DNA from: Betaproteobacteria bacterium
GTDB lineage: Bacteria > Pseudomonadota > Gammaproteobacteria > Burkholderiales > Ferrovaceae
Assembly: GCA_018971415.1 (NCBI GenBank)
Contig: JAGXAW010000010.1
Location: forward strand, 1-39,085
Reading direction: 5' to 3'
Length of the DNA: 39,085 bases
A program made the position numbers and the translations under genes. This document shows, in pieces, positions 38,854 to 39,085 of this stretch (positions are counted from its first letter, which is position 1; each line of letters opens with the position of its first letter). The notes beneath the pieces are model-generated. The model did not search any database and was not told the DNA's origin. It was given only the letters and a program-made list of their open reading frames with translations.

Positions 38854-39085
38854 ATGAAAATTAAAATAATACTGTTTATTGTAACTATCCTTTTAGCAGG
38901 ATGCGCAACTTATGACAGTAAACCACTGCCAGATAAGCCCTTGTGGCCTGAAAACATTCATCGTCTTGAAGTAACTGTATTAAAACTGCCAGAAGAATCA
39001 GAAGCCCGGCATTTTGTATTTAATCCAAATGATGGTTTGGATGTCGTTGAAGTAGCTATTATGGCGGTAGCAAATAATCCCAATT
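38854..39085 (+). CDS. TolC-family outer-membrane efflux lipoprotein, N-terminal part (3' truncated)
   Basis: Seventy-seven codons are visible. MKIKIILFIVTILLAGC is a lipoprotein signal with lipobox LAGC (Cys17). The mature part contains FNPNDGLDVVEVAIMAVANN followed by PN, the pattern that opens the first long helix of TolC/CusC-type outer-membrane efflux proteins (L..eA...A..NP). The gene runs off the window end, so its transporter partners are unseen. With the ZIP transporter upstream, metal efflux (a Cus/Czc-like system) is a possibility but unproven. Confidence 0.7.
   Translation, partial: MKIKIILFIVTILLAGCATYDSKPLPDKPLWPENIHRLEVTVLKLPEESEARHFVFNPNDGLDVVEVAIMAVANNPN

Overview
The window is a compact, moderately AT-rich stretch (low-to-mid 40s % G+C by eye) of a Gram-negative chromosome, almost certainly a betaproteobacterium. 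The main evidence is gene order: map/glnD divergent from rpsB-tsf-pyrH-frr-uppS-cdsA-dxr-rseP-bamA-skp-lpxD-fabZ-lpxA-lpxB-rnhB-RNA methyltransferase, then ppsR/ppsA, then pyrG-kdsA-eno-ftsB, then bamD divergent from rluD-pgeF. The low G+C and a CbbR-like LysR regulator would fit a small-genome, possibly autotrophic or acidophilic lineage (Ferrovum-like), but a Polynucleobacter-like Burkholderiales genome cannot be excluded from sequence reading alone.

Layout. 1-1667: the 3' end of ligA, then galU and def, tightly packed. 1768-3543: a secreted DUF5666-type lipoprotein of unknown function, closed by a strong bidirectional terminator. 3599-6951 (minus): map then glnD, translationally coupled. 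6952-7190: a divergent promoter region with a structured rpsB leader. 7191-21966: a 16-gene run of translation, ribosome recycling, isoprenoid, phospholipid, outer-membrane assembly and lipid A genes, with many 1-11 nt overlaps. 22033-25308: divergent ppsR and ppsA, a PEP synthase and its regulatory kinase/phosphorylase. 25276-31052: an accessory metabolic block made of an M20 amidohydrolase, a beta-hydroxyacid dehydrogenase (tartronate-semialdehyde-reductase type), a CbbR-like LysR regulator, a PanE-like ketoreductase and a formyl-CoA:oxalate CoA-transferase. It has long AT-rich gaps and alternating strands, unlike the rest of the window. 31179-35291: pyrG-kdsA-eno-ftsB behind a clear promoter. 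35294-37815: bamD facing rluD-pgeF with start codons one base apart. 37864-38637: a ZIP-family metal transporter. From 38854: the start of a TolC-family outer-membrane efflux lipoprotein cut by the window end.

Functionally the core block builds the cell envelope: undecaprenyl-PP (uppS, dxr), CDP-diacylglycerol (cdsA), lipid A (lpxD/A/B, fabZ), Kdo (kdsA), outer-membrane protein assembly (bamA, skp, bamD), envelope stress proteolysis (rseP) and division (ftsB). It also carries protein synthesis and nucleotide genes (rpsB, tsf, frr, pyrH, pyrG). No tRNA, rRNA, CRISPR array, insertion sequence or prophage gene was seen, and no gene-free stretch exceeds 300 bases (longest is 239, between map and rpsB). 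I see no clearly new multi-gene system. The points most worth checking are the frc-containing accessory block, the dyad around the pyrG -35 box, the rpsB leader and the bamD/rluD start arrangement.
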